Of a stretch of DNA of 64,000 nucleotides, positions 31,511-42,924 are shown one piece after another. Position 1 is the first letter of the stretch; each line of letters opens with the position of its first letter. Location of the stretch: contig OX031065.1 of the NCBI GenBank assembly GCA_943736015.1, forward strand, positions 48,834,992 to 48,898,991, given 5' to 3'. The notes beneath the pieces are model-generated. The model ran no database searches, was not told the DNA's origin, and worked only from the letters and a program-made list of their open reading frames with translations. This stretch comes from Tridacna crocea. Lineage: Eukaryota > Mollusca > Bivalvia > Cardiida > Cardiidae. The translations under genes and the position numbers were made by a program.

Positions 31511-32006
31511 ATGTTGCATTGGAGAGAAGAAATTGCTGTCAACTTGCATCCTGTTCTCTCTTTGCTAAACTGATTTTAATGTATAATTGTGAATATAATG
31601 TGGAAAACTGGTATATAGGTATTAGATTTTTGTTTATCTTTAACCCTTTATCAGATAATCCTGAATTTCAAAGGTGGCCCCTTTTAATTTTCATTCATAA
31701 AACCCCAATAGTCGAAAATCATCCGACGACACGAAAAATTAGAGATTTACTATGTCCCAGGTTGACACCAACCGGAGACACATTCTATTTTTAGATGATC
31801 AATTCGCTCATTTACTTACAGGAATACACAGAAGAAGCTTCAAACATAGCGTCTGAAGAAGACATTATGGAAAATAATTATTACATGTTTGTTATGATAG
31901 GGAATTTAAGCATTACGAGTCACGTGCCAGTCACTTGACATTCCCACAATGCTTTATTGATTTTTGGCGCGAAATCTAAAAATAGCTATAGAGGCTACGT
32001 AGCCTT

Positions 32007-32235
32007 TTAACTCTATACCACACGAGAAAATTTTAGACTGGTCCAAATTGAAAGCATTTGCAGATGACAAAATAAAGGTAACTAAAAAATAGAAATTTGG
32101 TCTGGGAAGGGCAGAAAACACTGTGGGAAAAGGAGAAAATGCTGGTTACCAGCATTTTCTCCTTTTCCCACAGTGTTTTCAAAAGGCTTCTTTCTCAGGG
32201 GCGTCAAAAGTAGGGATTGTGTGGTAATGGGTTAA
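32007..32235 (-). mobile_element. TPM-a, full length, with a known empty site
   Basis: Host text 'agccttTTAA' and 'TTAAgggaatacc' flanks it. The paralogue at about 29505 reads 'agccttTTAAgggaatac' uninterrupted, proving TTAA duplication. Palindrome 32114-32180 is perfect, with CACTG/CAGTG changed on both arms. Confidence 0.96.
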
Positions 32236-32904
32236 GGGAATACCATCAAAAAAACATTTTTTTGTAATTCTATGAATCTTAATTATTGATGATTTGTATT
32301 ATTTTTTCATATGAATTTCAGTGATATATATGTCGTAGGCCAGATTGGAATCCAGGCAGATCTGGAATCGGCCTAGGCAGATCTGGAATCTGCCTAGGCC
32401 AAACTAGAATTCTAATTTGGTCTAGACCAAAATAGAATTCTTGTTTGGTCCAGGCAGATTCCAGATCTGCCTGGGCCAAATTAGAATTCCAGTTTGGCTA
32501 GGCAGATACAGGATCTGCCTAGACCAAATTGGAATCTTTTCTTTTTTTTAATAATCTTTTCAGTAAATACCCATTTTAACAAAAAAAACAAAACATTTCT
32601 TTATACACCTGAACATTCGATTTTTATACCCTTATTATAAATGCTTTATTAAGTAAATACATTTATATAAAAGGAAAAAAAAAAAAGATTTGTAAGTTAT
32701 GAATTTATCCTCATTCTTCTTTTCATGTAGTTCCCACTTAAATCATATTTTGTAGGAAGTGTAGACAAAGATCAGCATTACAGTTTGGTCTTTTGTCTAC
32801 ATTTTGTTATCTTTATTATCATTTTTTTTGATTTGGGCATTTATTGTTCATGAACAAAGCAATTAAGTACAATGTAGTATTTCAAAAACAAAAGCAGTTT
32901 AGTA

Positions 32905-33095
32905 AATGTGACCCATTAGGCTAAGGCCCAGGTCAAAAAAGAGCCCTATTTTTAATTTTTTTTCAATCCATCTGGTAGAAAAATTCAAATGATACAGTGA
33001 GTTAGGATAGCCTATTAGGGTCACTTTAAGCATGGATGCCAGATCTGAAAGTGGTGCAGATTTTTTTTATATGCTAATAAACGCGCCTACCCCAA
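32905..33095 (+). repeat. Left arm of an inner inverted repeat
   Basis: 'ttttttcaatccatctggtag', 'ggatgccagatctg' and 'gtggtgcagatttttt' recur in inverted order at 37430-37625, 4.5 kb away. This suggests a second inverted-repeat element inside the 6.45-kb one, or additional subterminal sequence of it. Confidence 0.65.
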
Positions 33096-33637
33096 ATTTG
33101 CCTATAACAAAAATTAAACTTTTCCTATGTTCACAATAATGGAAAAAACAATGAAACAATGCAATCTTTTTGACAAATCTTTTGAATTTAAGATGCTCAT
33201 AAAAATCCACATTTACCTGTATGTAAGACTTTTATTAAATCAAGTCTGGCCAATTTCACATACCGTAAAACACCTAATAAATGTTCCTAGCAGAATGAAT
33301 TGAAAATAATCTCTGAATTTCAGTCTTCACATTGAATGTGTTAATATTTCTGGCTAGATTTTTTCACATTTTTGGCTAGAGCTACTAGGACAGACATAGA
33401 GGATCAGAATTAAGAACAGTTATGGAGTTTTAGCATTTAGCACCTCAAAAATGATGTATTTATGAGTGCAACAGTATAATTTGTTGTTGCACACTAACCT
33501 TTGATTTAGTTATTTCATTATATATTCACAACTGTAACCATAAGTATGCCAACACTAAGATTTGGCTATTTTCATTACTTAAGCTGCTTTATTTCCTTTG
33601 TTATTCTTACTCTCCTACTCTGTTAATCTATTTCACT

Positions 33638-34000
33638 GATGCAATAGGGGATATGACTTGAAGCTAGAGGGTCATGATGGCCCTGTATCGCTCCACTGGC
33701 TAATAAGTGAAAACACTACAAGCCAAACATTACAACTCAAGCCAAATGGTTTCAAACTTGAACCATACAATAAAGCCCAGGTCAAAAAAGGACCCTATGT
33801 TTTTCATCCATCTGTTTCTCTAGTTCGCTGATGCAATAGGGGATATAACTTAAAACAAGAGGGCCATGACGACCCTGTATCGTGTCACTGGCTAATAAAT
33901 GAAAACACTACAAGCCAAATATTACTACTCTGGGCAATTGGTTTTAAACTTGAAGACATACATTTTTTTTTTCGTATAGAATCCTACAGGAAAGGTATGA
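33638..34000. repeat. Two ~185-bp tandem repeats
   Basis: 'gatgcaataggggatat', 'ccctgtatcg', 'actggctaataa' and 'gaaaacactacaagcca' occur at about 33638-33820 and again at 33823-34000. Confidence 0.75.
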
Positions 34001-34975
34001 CCCCTTGAACCCTGAGCAAAGCCATTATTGACCACAAAGCTATAATAACTTGAATCCTGGTGGAGGTCCTCAAGATAAACACCCGTACCAAATCATACAG
34101 GTCTAGAATGTTGTGTTATAAACAAGACGTTTTTCAAAGTTTCCTACAAGAAAAAAGGCCATGAAAAACATGAGACCCATGAAACAGGGCTAAATTTGGT
34201 AGCCCTAGGCTTTATTATGGTTAGTAAAAAGATCATTTATAAAGTTTTCAACACAAAAGCTAAAGTAAAACTTGTGACCCTTGATGTGGGGACAAACTTA
34301 ACCCCAAGGCTATAATTTGAGCCCTTCTGGTAGAGGCCTACTATATAAAGCTACATTCAAAATTTGGTAGTCCTAGGCCTTGCGGCTATGTACAAGTAGA
34401 TTTTTAAAGGCTTTCCCAATATAAGCTCATGTAAAAGTTGTGACCCCGGGGCCGGGCCAAATTTGACCCCAGGACTATAAATTGGGCACTCTTGATAGAC
34501 ACCCACTTGATAAAGATACATGCCAAATTTGAAAGACCAAGGCCGTAAAGAATTATTTTAAAGTTTTCCCTATATAATCCTGTATAAAACTTGTGACCCT
34601 AGGGCCAGGGCCAATTTCGACTCCAGGGCTATTATTTGAAGGAACTTGGTAAAAGTTCACGACATAAAGCTACATGCCAAGTTTGGTAGCCCTAGGCCTT
34701 ATGCTTTCAGATAAGAAGATTTTCAAAGATTTCAATATTTTTCAGTTTTATGCCATGGCAAACAGAGTTTTTGAAGGAATCAGATTCTTTCAAGAAATTC
34801 TGAAGAAAGCCATGGCAGGATCATTTCTGTAAAGTTTCATCAAGTTTGGATGGGTAGTGTCAGAGGAGATGTTTGAAATATAAGTTAATGCACGTACGGA
34901 CAGACACACGACGGACAGCGGGCCATAAAGTAAGCCCGCTGGCCTTCGACCAGTGGAGCTAAAGTCCTCTTGATG
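34000..34975 (-). mobile_element. Dispersed bivalve repeat, relative of 21975-22705
   Basis: Repeated units with 'ttggtagccctaggc', 'aaaacttgtgacc' and 'ggccaaatttgacccc'. The tail shows 'atcatttctgtaaag', 'cggacagacacacgacgg' and 'gaccagtggagct'. Orientation is uncertain. Confidence 0.7.
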
Positions 34976-35067
34976 ACTTAAAATTAACAAATGCACTGTT
35001 CATTCAGTGTAATTGTGACATATGATCAATCATCAGTTTCTTTGTTTGCTGCATTGACAGTACAGCT

Positions 35068-35132
35068 GCGTTGTGTGTGTGTGTGCGCGCATATGTGTGT
35101 GGATGTGGGTGTGGATGTGGGTGTTTTTCTAG
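35068..35132. repeat. (TG)n microsatellite
   Basis: TG-rich tract 'gtgtgtgtgtgtgcgcgc' grading into 'ggatgtgggtgtgg' repeats. Confidence 0.85.
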
Positions 35133-35149
35133 GTTCTTTCTTTTTAGTT

Positions 35150-36265
35150 CACCTTAGCACAAAGTACTAAAGGTGAGCTATTGTGATCGTCCTATGTCCG
35201 CCGTCCGGCGTCCAGCATCTGTCATCCGTCAACAATTTCTTTAAACATCTTGTTCTAAATCACTGTGCAAATCTTGATGAACTTGGCAGGGATGTTCCTT
35301 GGGTGAAGCTCTACCAAAATTGTTCAAAGAATAGAATTCCACTCATAATTCTGGTTGCCATGGCAGCAAAAAGGGAAAAAAAATCTTTGAAAATCTTCTC
35401 TGAAAGTAGAAGGCATAGAGCTTTGATATTTGGTATGTAACATCTCCTAGTGGACCTCTACCAAGTTTGTTCATATAATGCCCTTGGGTTCAAAAGTGGC
35501 CCTGCCCCGGGGGTCATAAGTTCGAACACAGGAACAAAGAAGAAAAACTTTACAAATTTCATTTCTCAAACTTGATGGCGTAGAGCTTTGATTTTTGGTA
35601 TGTAGCATCTTCTAGTGGACCTCTACCAAGTTTGTTCATATGATGCCCCTGGGGTCAAAACTGGCCCCGCCCAGGGGGTTACAAGTTCAAACATAGGAAC
35701 AAAGAATGAAAACTTTAATATCCTTCTCCTCATTAAGTAAAAAGCATAGAGCTTTGATATTTGGAATGTAACATCTCCTAGTGGACCTCTACCAAGTTTG
35801 TTCATATGATGCCCTTGGGTTCAAAAGTGGCCCTGCCCCGGGGGTCATAAGTTCGAACACAGGAATAAAGAAGAAAAACTTTACAAATTTTCTTCTCTGA
35901 AACTTGATGGCGTAGAGCTTTGATATTTGGTATGTAGTATCTTCTAGTGGACCTCTACCAAGTTTGTTCATATGATGCCCCTGGGGTCAAAACTGGCCCT
36001 GCCCTGGAGGGACACAAGTTCAAACATAGGAACAAAGACAGAAAATTATAAAATTCTTCTTCTCTAAAACTAGAAGTCATAGAGCTTTGATATTTGGCAT
36101 GTAGCAATTCCTAGTAGACCTCTCCAAAATTTGTTCATTTCATGTCCTTGGGGTCAAAACTGGCCCTGCCCCTGGGGTCACAGGTTAGTTTAAAGTTCAT
36201 CACATAAACATGAAGGAAATAACGCTATAGTCTCAGGTGAGCACTCCAGGGCCAATGTCCCTAGC
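35150..36265 (+). mobile_element. AGGTGAGCT-type bivalve repeat with terminal hairpin and ~165-bp units
   Basis: It starts with a stem-loop, 'tagttcaccttagcac' / 'actaaaggtgagcta', then 'gatcgtcctatgtccgccg'. Five imperfect units follow, each with 'agagctttgatatttggtat', 'gtggacctctaccaagtttg' and 'ggtcataagttcgaac'. It closes with 'ctcaggtgagcactccaggg'. The open frames here are unit copies. Confidence 0.75.
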
Positions 36266-37430
36266 TTGTTGAAATATTATGATGTAATGGATTTATTTCC
36301 TACATAACAATGATATTTTTAATGTACATAGCATGAATATAGTTAACAGTGGGTACAGAAGAGTAACTGAAATAACTTAAATGTAATAGTAATAACATTT
36401 AAAGCCTTAATTTGTCAACAAGACAGCATTTTTGGTGCAAATGACTTTTCTTAATTTCATGTATAACCATTCAATAATTGTTTCGTTTGATTTTTCTCAA
36501 ATAAAGTACAAACCTTTTTTTGATACTTATATGTGTCTGTGCTGTAACATTTTGTGTCATTGCTGTAAAACATCAGTCGTATATATAACAATGATTAAAA
36601 AAAATGCTCATGAAAGAGAGCCGGGACGTTTAATTTGATAAAAACAATTTCTGGGAACAAAACGGAAAATACAGTTACATTTTCAGTACCTACAGCAAGG
36701 AATCATTTACTAGATCTATATAACTTTTTCAAGAAACTAAAATAGTTGCAAAACACTGATCTTCTCTGACATAACGTGCCAAAATTTTGTTCCAAAATAC
36801 TCAATTAATATAAAACAAATATGTGTTATACAGATGATTCTAAGTCAAATATAATCTGAACCAGAAAATATTTATTTTTCTAAATTAGAATAGAATTTCT
36901 TTTACTTTACAATTTTGTTACATGAAGGACATGTCGATGTGTTATGACTAGCATTGCATCACAGTAGACAATATTCCAGTGTGGATATAAGGAACTTTAT
37001 CAAACCAAAAAAATCCAACTTAATTTTCAAAAATCGTGTCTCCTAAAATCTGCCATGATTATATAATAGCTCATAGATGGCCGTGTATATACATTTGTGG
37101 GTGGGGTAAAAGATAAGCACGACCGTAACAAATATACAATGCAGCAATTTAGTACAAATAGTAAGCATTTAGTTCTCATTAAACCCTTTCACAAGAAGTT
37201 GAAACACAAAAGTCTTAAATGATATTAAGTTCCTCATGATTTTCAAAAAATGTATGCAAATTTGGTGGGTGGGGTAACACCAGGACACCCAATGTATTTT
37301 ATCCTCTCCTGTAACTGGATTCTTTTCATTGCTTATGTGCTTAACCGTCAATTAGACCTATTTGCAATCAATATACTCCGTATATTGAAATTTTGTGGTT
37401 TATACACATAAGCTCAATTCAGTGCATTTA
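36266..37430. other. Interior of the 6.45-kb element, no gene seen
   Basis: AT-rich sequence. 'gtgggtggggtaa' recurs near 37098, 37262 and 37432 at about 165-bp spacing, suggesting decayed tandem units. The largest frames have no recognisable motif. Confidence 0.45.
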
Positions 37431-37625
37431 CAGTGGGTGGGGTAACAAAATGTCGTCTGAAAAAAATCTGCACCACTTTTGTTTCTGGCATCCACCCTAA
37501 TTTGACTTCTATATAGCTATACTATCACCTGGTACCAATGAAATTTTTCTACCAGACGGATTGAAAAAAAATTGAATCCAGCTTGCCAGGCCTTAGACTA
37601 CATCATTCAAAAAAGGACCATCCAG
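37430..37625 (-). repeat. Right arm of an inner inverted repeat
   Basis: Inverted counterpart of 32905-33095; shares 'aaatctgcaccac', 'tggcatcc' and 'ctaccagacggattgaaaaaaa'. Confidence 0.65.
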
Positions 37626-37878
37626 AAACTGCAATAAGTACACTGCTCAGGTTGCACTGACTGTGTTGGCTGACCAAGACTAAAATTTCACTTAAGTGGA
37701 TCATGTTTACCTATCAAATAAACAGTCACATGTTTGAAAAGTATTGACCCAGATATACATGTACATGCACTCGCTGTAATCTCTCTTATTACATGTAAAG
37801 GGTTGCCAGATGGTCCCTGTATGTGGGATTGGTAAAAAAAAATATCACACATTCATACTTTTACAGCTAATTTAGCAA

Positions 37879-38097
37879 TCAACCCTTTACCAGATGACAA
37901 AAGTTTAGCTTTGTCCAAATTGAAGCATGTGCAGACAACAATTTCAATGTAGTTAAAATTGAGCATTTTTCTTTGATAGTTAGAAAATAAAAAGGAGAAA
38001 ATGCGAGTTACCAGAATTTTTTTCTTTCCGCATAATGGTTTCAAAAGTTTCCTTTTTCAGGTCTGTTCAGAGTCAGCATTGAGTGGTAAAGGATTAA
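37879..38097 (-). mobile_element. TPM, diverged
   Basis: Lies inside the 6.45-kb element. The left TTAA is decayed to TCAA; the palindrome is badly eroded ('gcgagttaccagaat'). Confidence 0.72.
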
Positions 38098-39254
38098 AAT
38101 CATTTTGACAATTTCAACTTTCACTTCACACATCATACTTGTGCCAGGTAGACAGGTTGACCCATCACATATTATTAATTACCATTTATTGGGAAAAATA
38201 TATAAAGAATATACAGTATGAACAATTCTCCTTTTTCCATCGTAATTTCTACTAGATTTATTTGTCATTTTTCTCATTTTTATAACATAACCGTACAAAA
38301 AATAAATCGGGTTTACAACTACAACTCTGAAGTAGAATTCTTAGGAGAAAAAAACTTTTCATACAATACTTACAACTTCATTATTGGATTATTTCATGAT
38401 TTTTCTTTCTATTAAATCAAACAGATCCACATATAATTACAACTAAGATGTACATGTATTTCTAGTTAAAGAATTCCCCTTCCCCACATTTGCTCCATTT
38501 CCTACATTTTTTTCCTGCTAAAGTGCAACACATTCAAAATTCATTCTTTCTCTGAATTTCTGATTAACTACCTCTTTTAATTATGGGTTTAAATTAAGAA
38601 TTCCAATTTGGTCTAGGCAGATTCTGGTTCTGCCTAGCCAAACTGGAATCCTAATTTGGTCTAGGCAGATCTGGAATTTGTCTAGACCAAAGTAGAATTC
38701 TGATTTGGTCTGGACCGAAATAGAATTCCAATTTGGTCTAGGCAGATTCCGGATCTGCCTAGATTCCAGTTTGGACTACGACATATATATTCTTTAATTT
38801 GGTGAGATGTAAAAATTCTAAATACCCGCCTTTAACGACCCTGGGGAAGACAGTTTTTGAAAACATTGTAGGGAGATATGAAATTCTAGTTAACCGGCCT
38901 TTTCACACATTTTCACAATGTTTTCTTACCTGTCAAGAAAAAAAACAACTTTTTAGTCACATTTACTTTGTCATCTTCAAAATGGTTTTGATTTGTCTTG
39001 GTTTAGATTTTGTTGGGTTGTAAAGAGTTGATTCAATGAAGATTTGATCAATTTTCCACATGTGGTTATGTGCTACATTGGTGTTCAAGTGCAATAAAAT
39101 TGTCATATTTTTGTCAAGGAGGTCTTCAGTTCCTGCTTCAGCAGGGTTGGGCTTGATGGATTTTTAATTGCTGACATGTTTGGTATAAGTAAATCTATGT
39201 TTGTTCAACAGTATTTCAGTTTTTCTTATTCAAGTGATTAATGTGTTTTGTCAG

Positions 39255-39337
39255 CAGTAGGCTTCTAAAGGCTCTGCACTACTTTCCTGAGAAAGCTCTC
39301 AAGCATCAGCACTATAGCTTAGGAATGAATCTAGGAG
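39255..39337 (+). CDS. Candidate exon, unidentified
   Basis: Acceptor-like 'gtgttttgtcag' precedes 83 bp ending 'CTAGGAG|gtatgg'. After one leading base, 27 codons read SRLLKALHYFPEKALKHQHY and then SLGMNLG. It joins in phase to a frame at 39516 that ends in a stop. No family is recognised. Confidence 0.3.
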
Positions 39338-39515
39338 GTATGGAAAACAAATGAACACTTTTAATCAATAAGCTAGGTAAGAACCCTTCAAAGAATAATT
39401 GCCAGGAACTCACAGGCAGCATACTGTATGTCTGTTTGTGTTTTCCACCACTCTCATCATTATTTCTGTGATTTCACTGTGACAGGTAACTTATGTGTGT
39501 CCTTGGCTTCACCAG

Positions 39516-39574
39516 GCCAAGGCCAGGATTCTGAAGCAAATAGTGCTTTACAAACCAAAGGCTTACAAGTATAG
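39516..39574 (+). CDS. Candidate terminal exon, unidentified
   Basis: A pyrimidine-rich acceptor 'gtgtccttggcttcaccag' precedes it. Spliced to the 39337 donor it continues GQGQDSEANSALQTKGLQV and stops with TAG at 39572-39574. A second frame here is open for about 36 codons (AKARILKQIVLYKPKAYKYR...), so the phase is open to question. Confidence 0.25.
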
Positions 39575-39753
39575 ATCTACCACAAAGCCATGCAAATCAT
39601 ACAGAACCCACAGTCAGTTTGTGTAACTTGATTCTTGCTTGTTAAAAGATGTTTGTTTTATTGAGATAAACTAACAACAACTATCTGCAAGCAATTCAGG
39701 GCCACATAATGGACACTGCAATCAAAATCTTGTTCTACTCTTTTTCCTGTAAC

Positions 39754-39983
39754 TTAACTCTTTACCAAACAACAAAATTTTGGACCAGATTAAAATGGAA
39801 AGCATTTCCATATGAGAAAATAAATGTGACCGAAAAATGGAAATTTGTTTTGGGAAGGGTAGAAAACATTGTGGGAAAAGGAGAAAATGCTGGTTACCAG
39901 CATTTTCTCCTTTTCCCAGAATGTTTTCAGAAGGCTTCTCTCTCAGGGTTGTCAAAAGTAGGGATTGTGTGGTAAAGAGTTAA
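39754..39983 (-). mobile_element. TPM-a, full length
   Basis: Palindrome 39862-39928; one base (CCCAGAATG) departs from perfect pairing. Confidence 0.93.
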
Positions 39984-40966
39984 CAGTCTTTTTAGCAAGA
40001 TGTTTAATGAAACCAACCTTGAACTATAGATTTTCAAACCATTAGAACAGTAGTTACTTCTCCTTCTCAACCTTGAGAATTATAGTGCAAGTATCAAACA
40101 CTCAATATTAGCCCTATATGGAACAATCCTGACTTTTAGCCAGATAACAATATCTGTTTATCAAAAATTCTCCATTCCAAAGATTTAAAGTTCCCCAGAG
40201 TGCAAAGTATATACAAGCTTTTATGGACAGAGTAGATCAAGGTCTGGTCTTGGGGGTATGCTGTGACATAATTATTTTGATAGACTTTGGTCAAACATCA
40301 TTGAGATTGTAATATGTAATTAAGTTGTGTTATGCTGAATCAAGATTCAGCAATTACTTTATAGAGAGTGTATATCTGGATCAGACTGCACGGAGCCTGC
40401 AATCCAATTTAAAATTTACGCTGTCTGCTTTATTTAGATTTTCAGACATCTGCTTTAAATCATAAAAGTTTGTTTCATCCATCATTTGTACCTTGAATGT
40501 TTTTTTTCATCATGCACATCAGATCACTGCAGCCCATTCAGCAGTACTATATATTTCAATTTTCGCCTGGATCTCTCAATGCATTATGCAATTGACAGAT
40601 CCAGAATGAATTGAGTAATTTTCATTTTGTGTGAGACCTTTTTCAAAGTACTTGTTGGGAATTGACTATATATCCTGGTCCATAGTAAACTGTATGTATG
40701 CAATGCCACAGCATTGATACATAGAACCTGTTTTTGTTTATTGTTGTACAGCTGTCAGAATAGAAAATAAATTTCTTTTTTCCTTTTGATGACATACTTG
40801 ATAAAATGTAAAACACAAGAGGCAATCTTACAGCTATTGTTTCATTCCAAGGAAAGGAATACCCTTGCTTCTGACCCAAGCCAAACACAAAGCAAAATAA
40901 CAAAATAGTCATCTTAAGTCTTAAGATTCTCTTACGCAAGGAGATCTTGGCATAAATAAGCACAGC
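39984..40966. other. Mostly unremarkable, small foldback fragment
   Basis: Around 40232-40256 'ggacagagtagatcaaggtc' matches one arm of the GATCAGACTG foldback. The minus frame 40643-40963 is AT-driven with no motif. No gene is supported. Confidence 0.4.
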
Positions 40967-41016
40967 TTAACCAAGATCAGACTGATTACTTGGTGCAGTC
41001 TGATCTTAACCTAAAA
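40967..41016. mobile_element. GATCAGACTG foldback element
   Basis: 'aaccaagatcagactg' and 'cagtctgatcttaacc' pair across a 10-nt loop. Confidence 0.6.
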
Positions 41017-41189
41017 TGGCTGCAAAGACAACTCTTTTTGTGAAAGGTCTTGCAGAAATCAATTTTAAAACAAAATATTGGTGATTTAATATGTAAGTTA
41101 AATTTATATACTCGACAGCATCATACTTTATCACAATAACTTTGCAGAGTAATTTGATATATACTATAAATACCATGAAAAAGAGGTCC

Positions 41190-41395
41190 TGCATGACTAA
41201 GTGCTTAAGTACAAGACTTGTGAAGATCCCAGGTTTAAGCCTTACTGGAAGCACTGCTTTTTTCATGGGAGTGTCCTTGGGCAAGTACTGGTGAAAACCA
41301 GCACATGCATGAATAAGTGAGCTTTTATGGTGATACTGTTTAATGTAAGATTGAAAGAAGAGTAAAATACCATGCAGCCTAAAACACCAAACTAA
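41190..41395 (+). mobile_element. tRNA-derived SINE, second family, diverged
   Basis: 'gatcccaggtttaagcctta' (box B region), 'gtgtccttgggcaagtactg' and the tail 'gcctaaaacacc' match the SINE at 20555. The 141-codon minus frame across it is not a gene. Confidence 0.6.
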
Positions 41396-41399
41396 ATCT

Positions 41400-41690
41400 A
41401 CTGCAAAGCGGACTAATGTGTCCACCAGCACCTTGTCAGATGACCGACGTGAACCAAAAACAATACGACACCTCCTTGGGTCATGAGAAACACTTGGATA
41501 AAGTTTCAGGGTCCCAGGTCAAATAGATTTTGAAGTTAGAGAATGGAAATGAAAAAAAGATGGACAGACAGGTGGTTGGACTGACAAAGAAAAAGACAGA
41601 CAGAAATGGTGAAATCAATCTTCTCTTCCCCCCCCCACCACATGTCAGTCAATAGCATGAAAAATGTTCAAAATTTAAAGCTTTCTTTTT
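41400..41690. repeat. Repeat tail with GACAGACA-rich segment and poly-C
   Basis: 'gatggacagacaggtgg', 'aaagacagacag' and 'cttccccccccc' resemble the variable tails of dispersed bivalve repeats such as the one at 500-1225. Confidence 0.45.
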
Positions 41691-41934
41691 AATCCTCTCA
41701 AAAAAACTTTTAACTCTTTAAGTAAATTCTAACTTAATACTTTTCCTCGTAACCATTATCTGAATGATGATAAACTATCATGTGTTTTTGCCTTTGCAAT
41801 GTGATGAAAAAAAAAATTGAGAACTATGTGAGAAATGTTTTCCTTTTTTCAATTTTTTCACCTATTTGAAATGATAGTGCAATGTTTACTATAGATGTAT
41901 AGCTTTTGAAAGGTGAAAAAGGTATCCTCTGCTT

Positions 41935-42156
41935 TAATTCTTAACCACACATTGCAAAGTTTTAACAAGCCTGAGGGGGAATGCTCTTTAAAAGATCGTG
42001 GGAAAAGGAGAAAATGCTGGTAATCAGCATTTCCTCCTTTTCCCACAATGTTTTCCAAAACTGTACGAATCCCATCACTTGAGCCACATTTCATCTGTTG
42101 TCTGCAAGTGCTCTTAATTGGGACGAACTTAAAATTTTGTTGTTTGGTAAGGTAAA
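41935..42156 (+). mobile_element. TPM-a, ends decayed
   Basis: Palindrome about 41996-42056 with 'ctggtaatcagcat' tip; the right end is 'tttggtaaggtaa'. Confidence 0.78.
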
Positions 42157-42924
42157 TCCTCCCAAATCGGACAACGTCAATATTCTGTCATCGGGGAAAA
42201 ACGAGATATACATGGATCCGTGGTGATAAGATAAACCGACTACCTTAGTTACTGTTGCCAGGGTCTCACAAACAAACGTAGTCAATACAAATACAGTATA
42301 GCAGATAGGCTACTTAAATCGTGCTGTCATGACTGTTTCTCTCAATAAAATTCCGGAAAAAGTATTTTAATCATATATTTATTTCTATCGATGATAAATT
42401 CTCAGTAAACAATTTAAAGATGCTTAAATAATTTACATACGGAGATGTATTAAAAGGGCGAATTACGGGGGCGACGTACAATGTAACAGATTTACATGTT
42501 TAAACAAAGATCTGAACCTATAAAAAACATCAACAAATCTCCGTTTTTCCACAAAATAATAGAATTAACGATACTTATTGCTTTCGTTGGGCTAGTAAAG
42601 TCATCTCAGCATCATACCAAATTAAATAACACTGAATTACAAACCTTTCGACAAGTTTATAGAATGTCTGATTCTACAGTGAGGTTTAACTTAATGAAAA
42701 AAATTAATATCAGGTTAAGGGTAAACGGTTGTCTGATGGATTATAAAATGCGTTAAGTCTGTTGTCAATTAAGAAAATTGTTAAAATCATTGACGGTAGT
42801 ATATGATACACTGATGACAACGGGTGGTCAACCTGATTAGAGCGGTAAGTTGCTTTGCAATCAAACACACTTCATATCAAATTAACAATTTACCAACACA
42901 CCCTTTGTGCTAATGTGCTGATCC
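42157..42924. other. Low-copy sequence, no supported gene
   Basis: The + frame 42496-42756 (begins MFKQRSEPIKNINK) and a minus frame starting at 42285 are open but carry no motif. 'gggcgaattacgggggcgacg' near 42458 is unusually GC-rich for the window. Confidence 0.35.

Larger units (their letters stand above)
32332..38782. mobile_element. 6.45-kb inverted-repeat element with palindromic subrepeats
   Basis: The ends GTCGTAGGCCAGATTGGAAT (left) and its mirror (right, ending 'ggactacgac') are inverted. Each end region (32332-32540 and 38590-38782) is packed with 'ctaggcagat'/'atctgcctag' and 'aattggaattc'-type palindromes. Up to 8 bp (atatatat) is repeated outside both ends, while the paralogues have it once. 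No transposase frame is visible inside. The interior is mostly other repeats. Confidence 0.78.
31669..38835 (+). mobile_element. AGGTGG TTAA element, itself split
   Basis: Parts 31669-32331 and 38783-38835 ('tctttaatttggtgagatgt' to CCGCCT-TTAA) form one copy with a deletion near the left end. A TPM sits at 32007-32235, and a 6.45-kb element begins at 32332. Confidence 0.8.
31640..39031 (+). mobile_element. TPM split by a multi-level nested insertion
   Basis: The left end 31640-31668 ('aaccctttatcagataatcc') and the remainder 38832-39031 ('cgaccctggggaagacag', 'ttgaaaacattgtaggg') join to one copy. The break is at the same internal TTAA used in the 11902 and 19769 copies. The AGGTGG element fills the break. 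Confidence 0.75.

Noticed and set aside
35183..36000. Short open frames repeating 'MNKLGRGPL'-type peptides on the minus strand
   Set aside because: They repeat with the ~165-bp unit of the dispersed element at 35150-36265.
41006..41431. Minus-strand open frame of 141 codons
   Set aside because: It overlaps a diverged tRNA-derived SINE and has no recognised motif.
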